A stretch of 64,000 nucleotides of DNA from Geobacter sp. OR-1 (GTDB taxonomy: Bacteria; Desulfobacterota; Desulfuromonadia; Geobacterales; DSM-12255): assembly GCF_000813145.1 (NCBI RefSeq), contig NZ_BAZF01000005.1, positions 62,001-126,000 of the forward strand, read 5' to 3'. Position 1 is the first letter of the stretch; every line of letters begins with the position of its first letter. The translations under genes and the position numbers were made by a program. Below the pieces are notes generated by a model. It saw nothing but the letters and a program-made list of their open reading frames with translations. It did not search any database and was not told where the DNA came from. Positions 32,901 to 41,554 of the stretch are shown in pieces.

Positions 32901-35900
32901 TTGCGGGCGATTGCCGACGCCGCGCTGTTGCCGCACCAGGCAGCAGTCGCCCTGGACGCCATCGGCCGGGTCTGGTACCGCCGCATGATCTCCCGGCGCA
33001 ATCTTTTGGAGTGGACGGCCCAGGCAACCCATTGGAGCGCCTCCAAGCGGCAACCGCTCTTCGTGGCGACCCTGGCCCTGGGGAGCATCTTCAGCGGAAT
33101 CGTGGGCTATGCAATCTGGCGCGTCATGCCGGCCAGCCTGCTGCAGGCCGCCCCCTGGCTCGTTTTGTGGTTTCTCTCCCCGCTGCTCGGCTGGCGCCTG
33201 AATCTGCGCCCTGCTCTGCAGCAGCGGGCACAACCGCTGCCGGAGACGGACCGCCGTTTTCTCAGGCAGGTCGCCCGGCGCACCTGGCGTTATTTTTCGG
33301 CCTTTGTCAGTAATGACACGTCGTGGCTGCCTCCCGATAACTACCAGGTCTCGCATCAGGACCGCTTGGCCATGCGCACCAGTCCGACAAACATCGGCCT
33401 ATGGATGACCAGTGCTCTGGGAGCCCATGATTCGGGCTACCTGACAATCACCCAGGTCGTCGAACAACTGACCCGAACTATGGCAACCATCGGCCGCTTG
33501 GAGCGCTATGAAGGCCATCTTCTGAACTGGTACGATATCCAGACCCTGGCTCCGCTCGAACCACGCTACGTATCCACTGTTGACAGCGGCAACCTTCTTG
33601 GTGCCCTGTGGGCCATGGAACAAGGGGTGGGTGAGCTGATGCACCAGCCGATACTTGATGACAAGGCCTTTGCCGGCTTTCTCGACACCGGTGAAATCCT
33701 GAAACAGGTTGTCAGCCATGAGCGCCGGCCCGGTTTCGATCTCAACATCCTGAACGAGCTGATGACCTCATGTGAATCTCCACCAACTCACTTCGTTGAT
33801 AAGCTGCGCCTGCTGCGGGAAATGGACCGAAACTTCCGGGTCCCTCCTGTTCCGGGAGGAGCGGCATCATGGACCGACGAGATGAAGGAGCAGGTGGCCG
33901 CCTGGATATCGATCGTGGACCGCTATCTCAACTGGGTCGAAATACTTGCTGAAAAACTGAAATCAGAGTCTGTCAAACTTGGTCCTGAGGCCCTGCTCGC
34001 CATTCGCAAGGACTTGTCTCAGGCGCCAACCCTCTTCAACCTTGCCCATGGCCGGATCGACTCGATCCGGATACTCAAAGAAATCCGGGAGGAGTCCATA
34101 CAAGCAGGCTCACCGTTCGACCCATGGCTAGACCGCGTCATTACAGCCTTCGCAACCAGCCAGTGGCTGGCCGGCGAAACCCTGGGGATGATTGAGCGGT
34201 TGCTGGTCAGCGTCCGCGAACTATCAGCGGGGATGAACATGCGTTTTCTCTATAATCAAAAACGCAAGCTGTTCGCCATCGGCTATAACGTCTCTCTGGC
34301 TCGCCTGGACGGCTCCAGTTACGATCTCCTGGCCAGTGAGGCGAGGCTCGGCAGTTTTGTCGCCATTGCCCGGGGCGATGTGCCGTTGGAACATTGGTTC
34401 TCCATGAGCCGCCCCTACGGCGCAATCGGCCGACAGCGCGTACTGCTCAGCTGGACCGGGACCATGTTCGAATACCTGATGCCACTCCTGTTCCAGCGCT
34501 CCTACGACAACTCGCTCCTAGACAAGGCCGCCGGTGAAGCAGTGGCGACCCAGATTGCCTACGGCCGCACGCATCGTGTGCCCTGGGGCATTTCCGAGTC
34601 GGCGTTTGCCGACCTGGACCTCAACAAGACCTATCAGTACAAGGCCTTCGGTGTACCGGCGCTCGGTTTGAAGCGTGGCCTGGAGGAACAGCTGGTAGTC
34701 GCTCCCTACGCCTCCATGCTGGCACTGAACGTAGCGCCCAGAGAGACCGTGCAGAATCTGCACCGATTGGCAGGGCTCGGTCTGCTGGGCGATTACGGGT
34801 ATTACGAAGCCATGGATTTCAGCCGGCAACCGCAGCGCGATCCCGGAAGTCAGCCCCTCAAGCGGGGAGTGATTATTGAGGCGTACATGGCCCATCATCA
34901 GGGGATGGCGTTCCTGGCGTTGACCAACTTTCTGCATGGCAACCCCTTCCCCCGCCGTTTTCATAGCGACTCGCGAGTGCGGGCCTTTGAGGCCCTGCTT
35001 CAGGAGCGCATCCCGACATTGCCGCCGCTGCACCTGATCTCGACGCGTCAGAATGAGCCGCAGTTGCTGGGTGCAGACCTGGTGGCGCCGGCAGGAAGCA
35101 CCATCACCACGCCCCATACCGCCACTCCCAAGAGCATCCTGCTCAGCAACGGCCGCTATGGGCTAATGGTCACCAACAGCGGTGGCGGTTACAGTCAGTG
35201 GAACGGCCGGGAACTTACCCGCTGGCGTTCTGATCAGACCTGTGACAGCCAGGGGACCTTCTGCTACATCCATGAGGCCGATCCGGATCGCGTCTGGGCC
35301 AACACCTATCACCCGGTCGGCGGGATGGTTGAGGGGTATGCCGTAGAGTTTGCCCTTGACCGGGTCGCATTCCGCCGCGTCGATAACGGTATCCGCACGG
35401 AAACAGAGATTGTCGTCTCCCCGGAAGATGATGTCGAGGTGCGCCGGATCACCCTGGTTAACCGCTCCCTTCACGCTCGCCGCCTCAACCTGACCAGCTA
35501 TGCCGAACTCTCCATGGCGCCCCACAACGCGGATCGCCAGCATCCGGCCTTCAACAAGCTGTTCATCCAGACCGAAGCGCTCCCTGAGCAGCAAGTTCTT
35601 CTTGCCTACCGGCGGCCGCGCAGTGAAAACGAACTGCCGTTGTATGTGGCCCATTGCTTGACGCTGCAGCATGCCGGGGATGTAGTCCTGTCCGGAAAAG
35701 AGTGGCAGTTTGAAACCGACCGGGGGCGCTTCATCGGCCGCGGCCGGACCCTTGCCAACCCCATGGGAGCCAGCCAGAGTCTGGGCAACAGCCAGGGTTT
35801 TGTTCTTGACCCCAGTTTAAGCCTGCGCCGGAGTTTCACCCTGGAACCGGGCCAGCGCGCCCAGGTTTCCCTGGTGCTCACTGCCGGGTCCACCCGCGAG

Positions 35901-38900
35901 CAGGTCCTGCTGCTGATGGATAAGTACAGCGACCCACATGCGACCGAACGGGCCATGGATTTCGCCTGGCGCTCGTCCCAGCAGCAGTTGCAGGTGCTTC
36001 ATATCCAGCCTGACGAAGCGCGCCGGTTCCAGCAACTTGCAAGTCACCTGCTCTATCCCAATCACCTCCTGCGCGCCCCGGCCGAACGCCTGGAAGAGAA
36101 CCACAAGGGCCAGGCCGGATTGTGGCCCTATGCCATTTCGGGCGACCTGCCGCTGGTCTTGATCACCATCGGCGCCGTCCGGGATATCAGCCTGGTCCGC
36201 CAGTTGCTCCAGGCTCACACCTATTGGCGGATGTATGGTTTGTCGGCCGACCTGGTAATCCTCAACGAGGAGGCAGGGAGTTATGAGCGGCCGCTCCAGG
36301 AACGATTGGAACAGCTGATCCAGACCCATGCCCTCTCGGCAGCGTCTGATCGGGCCGGCGGGATATTCCTGCGCAATGCAGCGCACATCCCGGAGGCAGA
36401 TCAAACGCTGCTCAAGGCCGCAGCGAGTATCGTGCTGGTGGCGGCACGCGGCACACTGCCACAGCAATTGGGTATCCCGGTAGAGGCTCCCGAGCTGCTT
36501 GAACCGCTGGTCCGGAAACGCGCTCTCCGTGAGCCCTCGGCGCCGCTCCCGTTCATGGAATTGAACTACTTCAACAGTCTCGGCGGGTTTACGCAGGACG
36601 GCCGTGAGTACGTAATCTACCTCGGTCCCAACACCAACACCCCCGCACCCTGGGTAAACGTCATCGCCAACCCTACTTTCGGCACCATGGTCAGCGAAAC
36701 CGGATCCGGCTTCACCTGGTACGGCAACAGCCAGCGCAATCGTCTGACCGGCTGGTCTAATGATCCGGTGCTGGACCCGGCATCGGAGGCGTTGTACATT
36801 CGCGACGAGGAGAGCGGCGTGTTCTGGTCGCCGACAGCAGGACCGATCCGGGAGGAAACCGCCTATCGTGCCCGACACGGAGCGGGTTTTACGGTTTTCG
36901 AGCATAACAGCAACGGCATCGAGCAGGAGCTGACCGTCTTTGTGCCGGTGAATGAGCACGGGGGCAAGCCGATCAAGCTGCAGCGTCTGCGGCTCACCAA
37001 CGCATCAGCCAGAAGGCGCAGGGTATCAATAACCTACTATGCCGAACTCACCCTCGGCGAAAACCGCGAAAGCTCACAGATGCACGTCATAACCGGTTGG
37101 GACGACGAAGCCCGGGCTCTGCTGGCACAAAACCGCTACCACCCCGAGTACGGAGAGCGGGTTGCCTTCGTGGCCATCACCCCCCAGGCCGACTCATACG
37201 ACGGCGACCGGACTGCTTTCATCGGCCGCAACCGCTCGCTGGCCAATCCGGCCGGCATGGAGCTGACCCGGCTGTCACAACGGACCGGGGCTGGTCTGGA
37301 CCCGTGCGCTGCCCTCCGGGTCACCATAGAAATGGCACCGGGAGAGCGCCGAGATATCATCTGCATGTTGGGCCAGGCCGAATCAATGGCCAAGGCCCGG
37401 GAGCTGGCGCTCAGCTACCAGGAGGATCAGGCATTCGAATCCGCATTCGATCAGACGAGGGCTTGGTGGGATGCACTACTCGGCACGATTGAAGTGCATA
37501 CCCCCGAACTGGCCGCCGACCTCCTGATCAACCGCTGGCTCCAGTACCAGTCCTTAAGCTGTCGCATCTGGGGACGCTCCGCGTTTTACCAGTCAGGCGG
37601 TGCCTTCGGTTTTCGCGACCAGCTACAGGATATCATGGCCTTCCTTTACGCCAAGCCGGAACTGGCGCGCGACCATATCCTGCTGGCGGCCAGCAGGCAA
37701 TTCAAAGAGGGTGATGTCCAGCATTGGTGGCATGCACCTGCCGGCGCCGGGATCCGCTCGCGTATTTCCGACGACCTTCTCTGGCTCCCTTATGTCGTCG
37801 CTCACTATGTTCGGACAACCGGCGATACCGGTATTCTCAAGACGGAAGTCCCCTTTCTCACCGCCCCCCTGCTGCTGGACGATCAGCACGAGCAATTCTC
37901 CACACCGGAAGTCACCTTTGAACACGCCACGCTCTTTGAACACTGTCGTCGCGCGGTCAGCCAGGGGCTTACTATCGGGCCCCACGGCCTGCCATTGATA
38001 GGAACAGGGGATTGGAACGACGGAATGAACCTGGTGGGAGCCGGTGGCAAAGGAGAAAGCGTATGGCTTGCCTGGTTCCTCTGCGAGCTGTTGCAGGGGA
38101 TGGCTGAACTGTCGAGCCTCATTCATCAACCAGAGCTGAGCCAAACCTATCGGGATGACAGATATGCCCTGATCCAGAGGGTAGAACAGGCCGGCTGGGA
38201 TGGCGAGTGGTATCTGCGGGGGACCTTTGACGATGGCTCTGCGCTCGGGTCCGCGGCGAACGCTGAAGCAAGGATCGATTCCCTGCCCCAATCGTGGGCA
38301 TGGCTTTCCGGCGCCGCCGATCCGGCGCGGGCGAATCAGGCCCTGGAATCGGCGTGGCAGCATCTTGTCCGCCAGGATGAAGGTATGGTGCTGCTCTTCG
38401 AGCCACCCTTCGACACTGCAGAGCCGTCACCCGGCTACATCAAGGGGTATCCCCCCGGGGTGCGGGAGAATGGCGGTCAGTACACCCATGCCGCCCTCTG
38501 GATGGCAATGGCCATGGCCCGCAAAGGGGATGGGGAGCGGGCGGTGCAGCTCTTGCGCATGCTCAATCCGATCGAGCACGCCCGCGATGCGGCAGCAGTC
38601 TGGCACTACGGGGTCGAACCCTACGTGGTGGCCGCCGACGTCTACCGATTGTCCGGCCGCGTTGGCCAGGGTGGCTGGTCCTGGTATACCGGATCGGCGG
38701 CGTGGATGTATCGGGCCTGGATCGAAGAGGTCCTGGGTTTACAGGTGCAAAGCGGGGAGATGCGGGTTAATCCGGTCATTCCTGCGGCGTGGCAGGGGTT
38801 CAGCCTTAGCTATCGGCACGGTGAAGCGATCTACGCGATCCAGGTGGAGAATCCGGATGGCTGCGAGTCTGGAGTCGCCTGGGTGGAGATGGATGGACAG

Positions 38901-38981
38901 CGTATTACCGGCGGTGTGATCACGCTGGAGCACGGATTGGTGAAGCATCAGGTTGTCGTCCGGATGGGGCGCCCGGAGTAA
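29994..38981 (+). CDS. ndvB: Cyclic beta-1,2-glucan synthase (NdvB/ChvB family)
   Basis: A giant 2995-residue inner-membrane enzyme that builds and cyclises osmoregulated beta-1,2-glucans from UDP-glucose. Membrane segments occur near residues 500-560, 905-945 and 1025-1065. The GT84 catalytic part lies near residues 690-880, with DSDTQLP (about 716) and RAHRWIRGDWQ (about 862). Two carbohydrate-binding/GH94-like regions follow. The C-terminal phosphorylase-like domain carries GTGDWNDGMN (about 2669), used in chain-length control. The TTG start at 29994 has an AAAAGG site 7 bases upstream; GTG 29937 would add 19 residues without a site. The gene stands alone. Confidence 0.9.
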   Translation: MSVGILIGYFAKQNEARKARRELSKQGLRHTTLIHKGTDGDVHICNRLFRRQGVEPEVMRDHARWLVSGESVLILRAPVKSLQRPLSILRESSDIPPALFVMHPKRERRVEARTQEVKLSPSQILEHAQRHAGEQQVDPKPQHSSELLNRLKKSRQWVRQVCADLTAASRLEQKATPAADWILDNEYILEGTARDVLLNLPRRFYRQLPALASDPYRGLPCIYGLAKDLVSHNELRLDRENILAYIEAYQSVRTLSIGELWAIPQMLRIALIESIQSLAVTALADLRERQLADFWANRLIAANRRDSNQLFAILAELAKAEPSPSPYFGAQLVGLLYDEAAALSPVQSWLERTLKTPLPDLNLREQNRQTREQLSCGNAITSLRQLALLDWREIFEKLNRVEQLLRRDPSGVYCGMDFATRDRCRRAIEELAHRSAHSEEQVAEQVIRLASQAKRGPATSALRSHVGTWLIGEARAELARLIACRETDRYRTLAWVYSHHTAVYFLGIGGFTAMFLSLIAALTIGLSPAIKMGLLLFLLIPVSQLAIEVVNYLITRLLQPRPLPKMDFEDSGIPDEFRTLVVVPMLLTNAETVSAEVEKLEIRYLANKEANLLFSLFTDYTDSAALTAEDDSRLLQTAKESLEALNQRHGAERFLLFHRERTWSESEQKFIGWERKRGKLEELNRLIDGTRSETAAPMVYVGDPDQLADIRFIITLDSDTQLPHAAARRMVETLAHPLNQPRFDGLGNIIAGYTIIQPRVSPTLPSTSVSIFSRLFADAVGIDPYSQAVSDVYQDLSGEGSYHGKGIYDVAAFSRVLSGRFPEERVLSHDLIEGAHARVGLASDIELFDEFPQGYQSYSSRAHRWIRGDWQIAGWLFQRVPLPGGGRGPNPLSFLNRWKILDNLRRSLLPSASLGLLIASWLISPKIGGIATLVVGMQLLFHPLAQPFTMATTHKGLKYFDLSKVMHDLLRAIADAALLPHQAAVALDAIGRVWYRRMISRRNLLEWTAQATHWSASKRQPLFVATLALGSIFSGIVGYAIWRVMPASLLQAAPWLVLWFLSPLLGWRLNLRPALQQRAQPLPETDRRFLRQVARRTWRYFSAFVSNDTSWLPPDNYQVSHQDRLAMRTSPTNIGLWMTSALGAHDSGYLTITQVVEQLTRTMATIGRLERYEGHLLNWYDIQTLAPLEPRYVSTVDSGNLLGALWAMEQGVGELMHQPILDDKAFAGFLDTGEILKQVVSHERRPGFDLNILNELMTSCESPPTHFVDKLRLLREMDRNFRVPPVPGGAASWTDEMKEQVAAWISIVDRYLNWVEILAEKLKSESVKLGPEALLAIRKDLSQAPTLFNLAHGRIDSIRILKEIREESIQAGSPFDPWLDRVITAFATSQWLAGETLGMIERLLVSVRELSAGMNMRFLYNQKRKLFAIGYNVSLARLDGSSYDLLASEARLGSFVAIARGDVPLEHWFSMSRPYGAIGRQRVLLSWTGTMFEYLMPLLFQRSYDNSLLDKAAGEAVATQIAYGRTHRVPWGISESAFADLDLNKTYQYKAFGVPALGLKRGLEEQLVVAPYASMLALNVAPRETVQNLHRLAGLGLLGDYGYYEAMDFSRQPQRDPGSQPLKRGVIIEAYMAHHQGMAFLALTNFLHGNPFPRRFHSDSRVRAFEALLQERIPTLPPLHLISTRQNEPQLLGADLVAPAGSTITTPHTATPKSILLSNGRYGLMVTNSGGGYSQWNGRELTRWRSDQTCDSQGTFCYIHEADPDRVWANTYHPVGGMVEGYAVEFALDRVAFRRVDNGIRTETEIVVSPEDDVEVRRITLVNRSLHARRLNLTSYAELSMAPHNADRQHPAFNKLFIQTEALPEQQVLLAYRRPRSENELPLYVAHCLTLQHAGDVVLSGKEWQFETDRGRFIGRGRTLANPMGASQSLGNSQGFVLDPSLSLRRSFTLEPGQRAQVSLVLTAGSTREQVLLLMDKYSDPHATERAMDFAWRSSQQQLQVLHIQPDEARRFQQLASHLLYPNHLLRAPAERLEENHKGQAGLWPYAISGDLPLVLITIGAVRDISLVRQLLQAHTYWRMYGLSADLVILNEEAGSYERPLQERLEQLIQTHALSAASDRAGGIFLRNAAHIPEADQTLLKAAASIVLVAARGTLPQQLGIPVEAPELLEPLVRKRALREPSAPLPFMELNYFNSLGGFTQDGREYVIYLGPNTNTPAPWVNVIANPTFGTMVSETGSGFTWYGNSQRNRLTGWSNDPVLDPASEALYIRDEESGVFWSPTAGPIREETAYRARHGAGFTVFEHNSNGIEQELTVFVPVNEHGGKPIKLQRLRLTNASARRRRVSITYYAELTLGENRESSQMHVITGWDDEARALLAQNRYHPEYGERVAFVAITPQADSYDGDRTAFIGRNRSLANPAGMELTRLSQRTGAGLDPCAALRVTIEMAPGERRDIICMLGQAESMAKARELALSYQEDQAFESAFDQTRAWWDALLGTIEVHTPELAADLLINRWLQYQSLSCRIWGRSAFYQSGGAFGFRDQLQDIMAFLYAKPELARDHILLAASRQFKEGDVQHWWHAPAGAGIRSRISDDLLWLPYVVAHYVRTTGDTGILKTEVPFLTAPLLLDDQHEQFSTPEVTFEHATLFEHCRRAVSQGLTIGPHGLPLIGTGDWNDGMNLVGAGGKGESVWLAWFLCELLQGMAELSSLIHQPELSQTYRDDRYALIQRVEQAGWDGEWYLRGTFDDGSALGSAANAEARIDSLPQSWAWLSGAADPARANQALESAWQHLVRQDEGMVLLFEPPFDTAEPSPGYIKGYPPGVRENGGQYTHAALWMAMAMARKGDGERAVQLLRMLNPIEHARDAAAVWHYGVEPYVVAADVYRLSGRVGQGGWSWYTGSAAWMYRAWIEEVLGLQVQSGEMRVNPVIPAAWQGFSLSYRHGEAIYAIQVENPDGCESGVAWVEMDGQRITGGVITLEHGLVKHQVVVRMGRPE

Positions 38982-39024
38982 AAGATGCGCAATGCGAAAG
39001 ATTATAATCTTTAGCTATTCAATA

Positions 39025-39138
39025 GAATTATAGGGAGGAAGGCGCAATCGACAAGTCATTTTGGCATGTTGATCCAGAGGATCTCGAAAAGCTACATCCC
39101 GACGATAAGCAGAACCCGATCTGGAATGAGAAGCCGTG
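39025..39138 (+). other. Short open frame lacking a normal start codon
   Basis: A frame downstream of a GGGAGGAAGG ribosome-like site encodes about 30 charged residues (SFWHVDPEDLEKLHPDDKQN) ending at TGA 39137-39139, 26 bases before a good terminator. At the expected start position the codon is ATC, not ATG. It may be a small acidic protein with a rare start, or one whose start was lost by mutation. Endpoints are approximate. Confidence 0.3.
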
Positions 39139-39163
39139 ACACTTTGAATGGGTTGGCAAAGAA

Positions 39164-39199
39164 AGAGCCGGTCACCACAAGGTAACCGGCTCTCTTTTT
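39164..39199 (+). terminator. Rho-independent terminator
   Basis: AGAGCCGGT (39164-39172) pairs with ACCGGCTCT (39185-39193), extended by ACC/GGT inside the loop, and is followed by CTTTTT. It ends the plus-strand transcript from the glucan synthase side. Confidence 0.8.
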
Positions 39200-39264
39200 G
39201 GTCTAAAGGCACGGCGCCTTCCTTTTTATCACCGCACCTAAAAACCAAAGCAAAACCTTACATG

Positions 39265-39741
39265 TCAAAACTTCTGGATTGGCCCATGATTTAATAGCAT
39301 CCAGTAATAGCCGATCAACGAGACCATCTGCTCGAATTGATTAAAGTCGATCGGTTTCTGAATATAGCTGTTGACACCAAGACGGTAACTTTCAATCCGA
39401 TCACTCTCTTGGGATGAAGAGGAGAAGATAACGACCGGTAATAAGCGGGTTCTCTCGTCAGAACGGATCCTCTGTAGAACCTCGATGCCGTTTAATCTGG
39501 GCATGTGAATATCGAGGAGTACCAGATTCGGGAGTTTTTCCCTCCGGTCAAGGCACTTCCTGAACAGGTAATCGACTGCTTCGACGCCATCCTTGACCCA
39601 GTAGATTGCGTTTATGATGTTGGCTTTCTTCAGTGCTCTCTGGGTTAAAAAGGCATCATCGAGGTTGTCCTCGGCGAGAAGAATTGTCCTGCCTTTGGAT
39701 TTCATCTGATCATTTACATTGAACGAATAGGAGATATCCAT
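39265..39741 (-). CDS. Single-domain response regulator
   Basis: A 158-residue CheY-like receiver. Acidic pocket EDNLDD (near residues 25-30), phosphoacceptor aspartate in LVLLDIHMPRLNG (near residue 77), switch SSS near 109 and lysine in YIQKPID near residue 131. No output domain, so it acts by protein contact. An AGGGA site lies before the first ATG; M13 is an alternative. It is preceded by a GEMM-I riboswitch with its own promoter and terminator, so its synthesis should depend on a cyclic dinucleotide. Confidence 0.88.
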   Translation of the reverse strand: MDISYSFNVNDQMKSKGRTILLAEDNLDDAFLTQRALKKANIINAIYWVKDGVEAVDYLFRKCLDRREKLPNLVLLDIHMPRLNGIEVLQRIRSDERTRLLPVVIFSSSSQESDRIESYRLGVNSYIQKPIDFNQFEQMVSLIGYYWMLLNHGPIQKF

Positions 39742-39844
39742 ATATCGGCTGTCCCTAAAAAATGTTCTTCAACTTCATTTAAATAGATAAGACGCGGAAA
39801 AGACGCACCTCTTGCTTATTCGACCTCCTCTTATGTTTTTGGCA

Positions 39845-39892
39845 ACAAAAAAGCCGGGACCGAATATCGTGTGAAATTTCGGCAACCCGGCT
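39845..39892 (-). terminator. Riboswitch-controlled intrinsic terminator
   Basis: On the minus strand, AGCCGGGTTGCCGAA (39878-39892) can pair with TTCGGTCCCGGCT (39852-39864), followed by a run of U (39845-39851). The 5' half of this stem is also the 3' strand of the GEMM aptamer. Ligand binding should therefore block the terminator and allow read-through into the response regulator gene (an ON switch). Confidence 0.8.
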
Positions 39893-39958
39893 GTCTCAGT
39901 GAGACCCTATAGGCTTTCCGCCCCATCCTCGCGGATGGTTGAGTATTATCGTCTATCG
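39878..39958 (-). ncRNA. GEMM-I riboswitch aptamer (probably cGAMP-type, GEMM-Ib)
   Basis: The minus-strand RNA has the GEMM-I core: AACC followed by a GCGA-capped stem (CATCC-GCGA-GGATG), then GGGGCGGAAAGCC, a second stem capped near TCTCACTGAGA, and closing GGGTTGCCGA. This matches the c-di-GMP-I class. The position that I align with G20 of the Vc2 aptamer is A (at 39944, in AATACTCAACC). In Geobacter, A at this site marks riboswitches that prefer 3',3'-cGAMP. The ligand preference is inference from the alignment. Confidence 0.82.
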
Positions 39959-39978
39959 CTCAAAAACAACTTTTTTGT

Positions 39979-40008
39979 AATGTAGTTTTTTTTATTAGGG
40001 TTTGTCAA
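39979..40008 (-). promoter_or_regulatory. Promoter of the riboswitch-response regulator unit
   Basis: Minus strand: perfect -35 TTGACA (40003-40008), an 18-bp spacer and -10 TACATT (39979-39984). The expected start near 39972 lies just ahead of the aptamer. The remaining 40009-40285 holds only the short repeats described in the findings. Confidence 0.65.
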
Positions 40009-40285
40009 TATTTTTCTAAAGTCCGGCTAATGCCCGTCGAGAGAGTGTCCCAGTAAAATAAAGTCGTATACTGGTGACAACGTGATTTCAACAGGTTACA
40101 ATTATTGCCATTCAGGAGCAACGAAATATAGTTGTATACTGGCGCCCTCATTTCATCACTTCTGCTGAGTTCAAGCCTTCCGCTATCAAAATCTATTTTC
40201 CAGCTGGATACCCTCGTATGCTGCGGCTAGCACTTGTCTCTCAACCACTGAAAACTACCATACCAAAGCCCCACTGCAACCGGCT

Positions 40286-41491
40286 CTATCCTGCCACCTG
40301 CTGTAGATGGGCAAAGTAATCGTCCAGGGTCACCGCAGCAACATCACGGGTCAAGGGGCGGGGCTGATCGGCAAGAGAGAGAAGAAGCCCTGCCGCAGGG
40401 ACAAGGGACGCAAATGAATCGCGAAACGTGGTCAGGGTACGGGCCATATTGGGCGATGGGGTTTTGGTGAGTTTAATCTCCACCGGAATCAACATCCCTG
40501 CCGAGGGTTCAATCAGCAGATCTACCTCAAGGCCACTGCCGGTTCGTATGTAGTAGAGCGGCGGCTGTTCGCCCCGACCGAGAAAGAACTTGACCGTCTC
40601 CTGGACACAGAAGTTCTCGAACAGATGGCCGGCCATGGGACCGTTGAACAGGTGGGTTTCGTCCCGCACGCCCGCCAGGTGGCAGGCAAGGCCTATATCG
40701 AGAAAATAGATCTTGGGCGCCTTGGTGATCCGCTTCCCAAGGTTGGTAAAATAGGGGGGGAGCAGATAGACCACTCGGCTCGCCTCAAGAATCAAAAGCC
40801 AACTCTTTATGGTTGGAACGGATATGCCCAGATCACGGCTGAAATCGGACATGTTGAGTTGCTGCCCGCAGCGAGCAGCGAGCAGGCGCACAAAACGCTG
40901 GAAGTCCCGCAGATCCCCTATGTTGTATATGGTCCGGATGTCCCGCTCCAGGTAGGTTTGCAGGTAGGATGCGTACCACGCCTGCCGGTCGACGGACTGA
41001 TCCACCACCAGTTCAGGGTAACAGCCGTTCAGCGCCGCATCCGTAAATAGGTCGATGGCGTTGGGAAGGGCAAGAAAACGACGCTTTTCAGCTATGGAAA
41101 AGGGAAGAAGCTCCAGCAGGGCGATCCTGCCAGCCAGGGAATCGGAGAGATTCTTTATCAGGCCGAACTGTTGTGAGCCCGTGAAGACGAACCGCCCTTT
41201 GACATCCCGACGCTCATCGACGCGGAGCTTGACGTAGGAAAGCAGGCCGGGAGCAAGCTGGATCTCGTCGATGATGGCCCGCTCGCCTAGGTCGTCGAGA
41301 AAGAGGTGGGGATCGGCAAGGGCCTGCTCCCGGTAAAACGGGTCGTCCAGGCTCCTGTACCGATAATCGGGGAGACAGTGCCTGAGAAGGGTGGACTTGC
41401 CTGCCTGCCGAGGACCGGTGACGGCCACGCAGGGGGATGATGCCAGTAAGCGCTCCAATCGGTTTTCAATGTCACGTTGAATGTATGTCAT
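40286..41491 (-). CDS. AAA_14/DUF4143 ATPase
   Basis: A 401-residue protein. The AAA-type ATPase domain has Walker A GPRQAGKSTLLRH near residue 26, AIIDEIQLAP near 72 and the sensor FTGSQQF near 101. The C-terminal DUF4143 domain has the nuclease-like segment SGLEVDLLIE...IPVEIKLT near residues 317-342, which preserves an E...D...EXK pattern. The family is common, often mobile, and functionally unclear; some members have been linked to DNA or toxin-antitoxin functions. ATG 41491 gives the standard family N-terminus (TYIQRDIENRL); 41515 would add 8 residues. Confidence 0.85.
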   Translation of the reverse strand: MTYIQRDIENRLERLLASSPCVAVTGPRQAGKSTLLRHCLPDYRYRSLDDPFYREQALADPHLFLDDLGERAIIDEIQLAPGLLSYVKLRVDERRDVKGRFVFTGSQQFGLIKNLSDSLAGRIALLELLPFSIAEKRRFLALPNAIDLFTDAALNGCYPELVVDQSVDRQAWYASYLQTYLERDIRTIYNIGDLRDFQRFVRLLAARCGQQLNMSDFSRDLGISVPTIKSWLLILEASRVVYLLPPYFTNLGKRITKAPKIYFLDIGLACHLAGVRDETHLFNGPMAGHLFENFCVQETVKFFLGRGEQPPLYYIRTGSGLEVDLLIEPSAGMLIPVEIKLTKTPSPNMARTLTTFRDSFASLVPAAGLLLSLADQPRPLTRDVAAVTLDDYFAHLQQVAG

Positions 41492-41554
41492 GACATGAGA
41501 ATACCATAGAACCATGCAGATTTAAAGTGTCATTTTAAATATGCACAATAACCC

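Noticed and set aside
35817-36959. 380-aa minus-strand frame inside the glucan synthase
   Set aside because: Lies wholly within an intact, conserved 2995-residue gene on the other strand.
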